This document shows, piece after piece, positions 59,633 to 64,000 of a stretch of DNA of 64,000 nt. The stretch spans positions 310,001-374,000 of the forward strand of contig NZ_JBGOSH010000003.1 in assembly GCF_041537925.1 (NCBI RefSeq), written 5' to 3'. The notes beneath the pieces were generated by a model. That model saw only the letters and a program-made list of their open reading frames with translations, made no database searches and was not told where the DNA came from. The translations under genes were made by a program, and so were the position numbers. How positions within the stretch are numbered: the first letter of the stretch is position 1; the number at the start of each line of letters is the position of its first letter. This stretch comes from Ruegeria_C sp041537925. GTDB lineage: Bacteria > Pseudomonadota > Alphaproteobacteria > Rhodobacterales > Rhodobacteraceae.

Positions 59633-60367
59633 TCAAGGACGGTCTTTCACCTCGAACCCCACCTCGCGTATCAACTCGTTGGACCGTGTTTCGATCATCT
59701 GCTCCAACCTCGCCGTGAAGGCGTCGCGGTCCATACCCGGTTCGATCGTTTCCAGAAACTCCACCGTTGCCATACCCGGCTTGCGCAGGATGCCACTTCG
59801 GGGCCAGAAGACGCCCACATTGGTCGCCGCCGGGACGCAAGGGTAATTCAGCCCCTCGTAGAGGATCGCCGTCCCGACCTTGTATTTCTTGTACACACCC
59901 GGCGCGACACGGGTGCCTTGCGGGTAAATCACCAATTGCCCCGCTTCCGAGAACTCAGACGCCACATCCTTGACCATCTTGGCGACCGCTGCGCCCCTTT
60001 TACCGCGATCGACCGGAATACAGCCCAGCCGCTTGGCATAAAGGCCGATGAACGGCGTCCAGAGCAGTTCTCGTTTCATGATGAACTTAGCGCGCGGAAC
60101 CGCGGCAAAGATCAGCATGATATCGAAAAACGACTGGTGCTTGGCCGCGATCACTACTTCTCCGGTCGGCACTGGACCGCGCACCTGGCCCTTGAGGTTA
60201 ATCATCCAGCCCGCCATCCAGATCACCGACCGCGCATAGAACTTGCAGGCGTGTAAAGCGCCGTTACGCGACAGCAGCGCATAGGGCGAGAACAGAATGC
60301 CTACCACCGCCATCCACAGATACATGACGATCGTGAACACAAGCGAACGAAGCCACTGAACTGCCAT
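59633..60367 (-). CDS. 1-Acylglycerol-3-phosphate O-acyltransferase (PlsC family)
   Basis: A 244-residue membrane acyltransferase making phosphatidic acid from lysophosphatidic acid. It has two N-terminal hydrophobic stretches, motif I AAKHQSFFDIMLI (HX4D) near 82-94, motif II GLYAKRLGCIPVDRGKR, motif III QLVIYPQGTRVAPG and motif IV PAATNVGVFW. The ATG at 60367 overlaps the ftsX stop (TGATG), so ftsE-ftsX-plsC are one operon, an arrangement often seen in this group. A longer frame extending into ftsX is not used. Confidence 0.9.
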   Translation of the reverse strand: MAVQWLRSLVFTIVMYLWMAVVGILFSPYALLSRNGALHACKFYARSVIWMAGWMINLKGQVRGPVPTGEVVIAAKHQSFFDIMLIFAAVPRAKFIMKRELLWTPFIGLYAKRLGCIPVDRGKRGAAVAKMVKDVASEFSEAGQLVIYPQGTRVAPGVYKKYKVGTAILYEGLNYPCVPAATNVGVFWPRSGILRKPGMATVEFLETIEPGMDRDAFTARLEQMIETRSNELIREVGFEVKDRP

Positions 60368-61266
60368 CAACTCAACTCCTTCAATCTGCGCCGGGCTGCA
60401 GCCCAAGTGGCGGCAAAGGCGACCACAGCCCCCAAGACCGGGATCAGCAATGGTAGCGCCCAGCCGATGCCGCGAAAGCCCAGGCCGGTCAGAAACCCGC
60501 CCTCGTCCGAAGCGGCGGGCAACAGCATCACGCCGATCATGCCGAACACAACTCCCACTGCTGCTCCGATCAGGGCGCGCAGGGTGAAGCGGCGAACGAA
60601 AGCCCCGGCGATATAGCCATCCTTGGCGCCCACAAGCCGCAGAACCTCGATCACTTGCGCATTCGCCGCCAGCGCCGCGTTAGCAGCCAGGGAGATCATC
60701 GCCGCCGTCGCTCCGCCGATCAGCAGGATCGCGATCAGGCCCAAACGGCGCAACCCATTGGCCGCATCGACCAGCGGTTCGCGCCAGCGGGTGTGATCGT
60801 CGAGCACCGCGCCCGGCACCTCGGCGTTCAGCCGCAGACGCAGCCCGGCAATGTCATAGCCCGGCTCGCCTGCGGTGACTTCGATCAGTTGCGGCACCGG
60901 CAGCGCGTCGATGGGCAGGTCCGGGCCGAACCACGGAGACAGGAGCGCGGCCTGCTCCTCGGTCGACAACGCGCGGGCATTGGCAACTCCCGGTGTCTGA
61001 CGCAGGATTTTCAACGCAGTCTCAGTCTGTGCCGTGCGCTGCTCGGCGGGAGCATTGATCCGCATGGTTGCCGCTTTCGCGAGCTCCTGCGACCAGCGGT
61101 CGGCCAGCCGGCCCGAGGCCAGCGACAGCGCCAGTGCAAACACCGCCAGAAACGCCATCGCGCCGGCGACAAAAACCGTCAGTTGCGCGGTGAAGCCAGT
61201 CGGCGGGACAACACGGTCAGCCTGCTTGTCGCTCAGCAGCAATCCCCGGATGGTTCCGTTACTCAC
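60367..61266 (-). CDS. ftsX: Cell division protein FtsX
   Basis: Membrane partner of FtsE; the complex couples divisome ATPase activity to peptidoglycan hydrolase activation. The 299-residue protein shows the FtsX topology: an N-terminal helix (TAQLTVFVAGAMAFLAVFALALSLA), a periplasmic loop of about 110 residues, and three C-terminal membrane segments including ALAANAQVIEVLRLVGAKDGYIAGAFVRRFTLRALIGAAVG, the most conserved part. It starts with GTG at 61266 in a GTGA overlap with the ftsE stop. Confidence 0.9.
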   Translation of the reverse strand: MSNGTIRGLLLSDKQADRVVPPTGFTAQLTVFVAGAMAFLAVFALALSLASGRLADRWSQELAKAATMRINAPAEQRTAQTETALKILRQTPGVANARALSTEEQAALLSPWFGPDLPIDALPVPQLIEVTAGEPGYDIAGLRLRLNAEVPGAVLDDHTRWREPLVDAANGLRRLGLIAILLIGGATAAMISLAANAALAANAQVIEVLRLVGAKDGYIAGAFVRRFTLRALIGAAVGVVFGMIGVMLLPAASDEGGFLTGLGFRGIGWALPLLIPVLGAVVAFAATWAAARRRLKELS

Positions 61267-61943
61267 AAGTCGGCCCCCGCAAGTTGCAAGCCCTTGTTCG
61301 AGATTCGCAGTACGCGGGCCTGTATCTGGCTCTTTGCGGCGCGGATCAGGCTCAGGTCATGGGTCGCGATCAGTACCGTCTTGCCCATCCGGTTCAACTC
61401 GACCAGCAGATGCAGCAGGCGCTGCGACATGTCCCAGTCGACATTTCCGGTGGGCTCATCCGCCAGAACCACATCCGGCGACATGATCACCGCGCGGGCC
61501 AACGCCGCGCGCTGCCGCTCACCACCTGAAAGTTCGGGTGGCAAGGCCTCGGCCCGCGACGACAGACCGACCCAGCTCATCAGCTCTTTCAGATTGTCGC
61601 CTTCCCCCCCTTGGCCGCGTCCCGACGCAACCAACGGCAAGGCAATGTTTTCTGACAGCGGCAGGTGGTCGAGAAAGCGGCAATCCTGATGCACGACGCC
61701 GACACGGCGCCGCAGCATGGCGAGATCATCGCGGTCCAACGCGCCCATGTCGCGATCAAACACCTGCACCCGCCCTGCCGTCGGCAGCAGCGCGCCATAG
61801 CACAGTTTCAGCAAGGTGGTCTTGCCCGCGCCCGAAGGGCCGGTCAGGAAATGGAACGAACCAGGCGCAAGCGACACCGAGACATTGCTCAGCAATTCGC
61901 CACCGCCATAGCTGTAGCCCACGTTTTCGAGCTCGATCAACAC
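61263..61943 (-). CDS. ftsE: Cell division ATP-binding protein FtsE
   Basis: A 226-residue ABC ATPase: IELENVGYSYGGGELLSNVSVSLAPGSFHFLTGPSGAGKTTLLKLCYG with Walker A GPSGAGKT near 36-43, Q-loop VVHQDCRFLDHLPLSENIALPL, signature LSGGERQRAALARA, Walker B VVLADEPTGNVD and H-loop IATHDLSLI. GSGAGKTTLLKL and the F-L-DHL-ENVALPL pattern are characteristic of FtsE. The start is the GTG at 61943, preceded by AAGGGGG; an upstream extension lacks family similarity. It is first of the ftsE-ftsX-plsC operon. Confidence 0.94.
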   Translation of the reverse strand: MLIELENVGYSYGGGELLSNVSVSLAPGSFHFLTGPSGAGKTTLLKLCYGALLPTAGRVQVFDRDMGALDRDDLAMLRRRVGVVHQDCRFLDHLPLSENIALPLVASGRGQGGEGDNLKELMSWVGLSSRAEALPPELSGGERQRAALARAVIMSPDVVLADEPTGNVDWDMSQRLLHLLVELNRMGKTVLIATHDLSLIRAAKSQIQARVLRISNKGLQLAGADL

Positions 61944-62122
61944 CGCCCCCTTGTTTCTTTGGTCGCCTTCTTGCCCTAGTCGGGATGCGGTTTCAATGCC
62001 CCGACCGGGGCGGTTTGGCGACACTTCTGGTGAGATTTTCCAAATCTCCCTTTTCGCCCAGACATTAAGAACTTATCATCACGCAAAAACCAAAACAGGC
62101 AGATCCCGAACCCGGAGGCAGA

Positions 62123-63004
<882 letters not shown>

Positions 63005-63025
63005 CAACAAGCGCTGCGAGGCCGG

Positions 63026-64000
63026 TCAGAACCGGTCCAGCAGCCGTCTGAGATAGTCCAGCTCGATCTGCGGACGTTCGCCCTCACCGCTGCGGCGACG
63101 GATCTCGTCCAGCAATTCGCGGGCGCGGCGATAGACGTCCTCGCCTTGCAACAGCTGCTCATCGGTTCCGATCGACCCCTGCGATCCCGGGTTGCGGCCC
63201 AACGGGTCGCGGTTTTGGGCGCGCATGTCGCCCTCTTGCGTACCTTGGCCGGGCTGCTGCTGTTGCTGCGCCAGCGCTTCTCCCAATGCGCGCATGCCTT
63301 CGCGCAACGCCTCCATCGCCTCGGATTGCCGGTCGATGGCATCAGCCATGTCATTCTGCCGCAGCGATTCTTCCGCGCCGTCCATGGCGCGCCCGGCGCG
63401 ATCGAGTGCGTCGCGCGCCGCGTCGCCTTCGGGCGTGCCTTCGCCGGGCAGGCCCTGTTGTTGGCGGCGCAGCTCATCGCGCAGCGCTTGCTGGCGGTCG
63501 GCAAGCGAGCCCTGCCCGTCTCCGCCTTGCTCCGCGCCTTCTCCCTGCCGTTGGCCGTCGCCCTGACCCTGTCCGCCCTCGCCCTCATGGCTTTGACCGC
63601 GCCCGGCACCACCGCTGCGGCCCTCGTTCTGCTGGCTTTCGCCACGGTTTGCGTTGGGGTTGAATTGTTCCTGCAGATCACGGAACGCCTGATCGGACAG
63701 GCCTTGCTGATTGCGCAGGGTCTCGGCCAGCCCCTCCATTGCCTGCTGACCTTCGGATTGCTGACCCTGCCCCTGGCCCTGGGTGACGCGCATGTTCTCC
63801 ATCATTTCCTGAAGTTCCTGCAACGCCTGCTGTGCTTCGGCCATGCGGCCTTGTTCCATCAACTCCTGAATGCGGTCCATCATGCGCTGCAGGTCGTCCT
63901 GGGTCATCTGCATCGTCTCGCTATCCTGGCCCGGCTGACGCTCGTCACTGTTTTCCCCGTCCTGCTGGGCCTGCCGCTGCAATTGGCGCAGATAGTCGTC
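63026..64000 (-). CDS. TIGR02302 family protein, C-terminal part (5' end outside window)
   Basis: The last 324 residues of a large protein whose start lies beyond the window. The visible part is hydrophilic and rich in Gln, Glu and Gly: MTQDDLQRMMDRIQELMEQGRMAEAQQALQELQEMMENMRVTQGQ, then GQSHEGEGGQGQGDGQRQ low-complexity linkers, and a conserved end DEQLLQGEDVYRRARELLDEIRRRSGEGERPQIELDYLRRLLDRF. That end is typical of TIGR02302/DUF4175, about 800-850 residues with an N-terminal membrane region, common in Rhodobacteraceae and of unknown function. It converges with the zinc-ribbon gene, 21 bp apart. Confidence 0.85.
   Translation of the reverse strand, partial: DDYLRQLQRQAQQDGENSDERQPGQDSETMQMTQDDLQRMMDRIQELMEQGRMAEAQQALQELQEMMENMRVTQGQGQGQQSEGQQAMEGLAETLRNQQGLSDQAFRDLQEQFNPNANRGESQQNEGRSGGAGRGQSHEGEGGQGQGDGQRQGEGAEQGGDGQGSLADRQQALRDELRRQQQGLPGEGTPEGDAARDALDRAGRAMDGAEESLRQNDMADAIDRQSEAMEALREGMRALGEALAQQQQQPGQGTQEGDMRAQNRDPLGRNPGSQGSIGTDEQLLQGEDVYRRARELLDEIRRRSGEGERPQIELDYLRRLLDRF

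Overview
This window is gene-dense, GC-rich alphaproteobacterial chromosome. It most resembles the Roseobacter group of the Rhodobacteraceae (Ruegeria-like). The signs are a full set of ethylmalonyl-CoA (EMC) pathway genes beside TCA-cycle genes, an RpoHII-type sigma factor, a roseobacter-style luxR/luxI pair, a typical alphaproteobacterial Irr box, and many small families common in this group (DUF1194, DUF1737, NnrU, TIGR02186, TIGR02302). No rRNA, tRNA, CRISPR array, prophage or intact insertion sequence was seen. All assignments come from reading translated sequence by eye; no database search was possible.

Layout. 1-14097 is housekeeping: coaBC (cut by the window edge), a ChaN-like lipid/haem protein and rpoH (minus); cobU with a phosphatase, a GST and yifB/comM (plus); gshB, yraN and rsmI (minus); then an LpoA-like lipoprotein, glnD and murJ (plus). 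14098-18317 looks like an accessory insert: an MFS exporter, a GNAT acetyltransferase and a divergent MocR-type regulator, with a possible IS481 trace on the left and a decayed Tn3-type transposase piece on the right. 18318-28530 returns to core genes: a rhomboid-like protein lacking catalytic residues, trpS, a branched-chain amino acid module (leucine-type dehydrogenase, Lrp regulator, ilvE), uspA, an Nfu protein under an Irr box, GFA, tsaB, rimI, an orphan BMP-type binding protein, and a TSUP/TIGR02186 pair. 28540-31756 holds a RecD-like helicase and a quorum-sensing operon (small ORF, luxR, luxI) with a consensus CtrA site.

31971-59569 is a central carbon block. It contains crotonyl-CoA carboxylase/reductase (ccrA), ethylmalonyl-CoA mutase (ecm), mesaconyl-CoA hydratase (mch) and a CitE-family protein best read as malyl-CoA thioesterase (Mcl2 type), together with sdhCDAB, mdh and the sucC-sucD-sucA-sucB-lpd run. 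Two regulatory patterns stand out. A pair of TGTGATCACA palindromes two helical turns apart lies about 110-140 bp upstream of both sdhC and sucC. A shared 13-mer, TGCCGCAATGCAG, lies upstream of both ccrA and ecm, with a degenerate copy upstream of the mcl2-like gene. The suc run is interrupted by several poorly characterised genes, two of them visibly lower in GC.

59633-64000 ends with plsC, ftsX and ftsE (minus), a zinc-ribbon membrane protein carrying a Glu-Pro repeat, and the 3' end of a TIGR02302 gene. I found no clearly undescribed system. The strongest leads are the shared promoter motifs, the CtrA site on the quorum-sensing operon, and the small uncharacterised genes embedded in the TCA/EMC operons.
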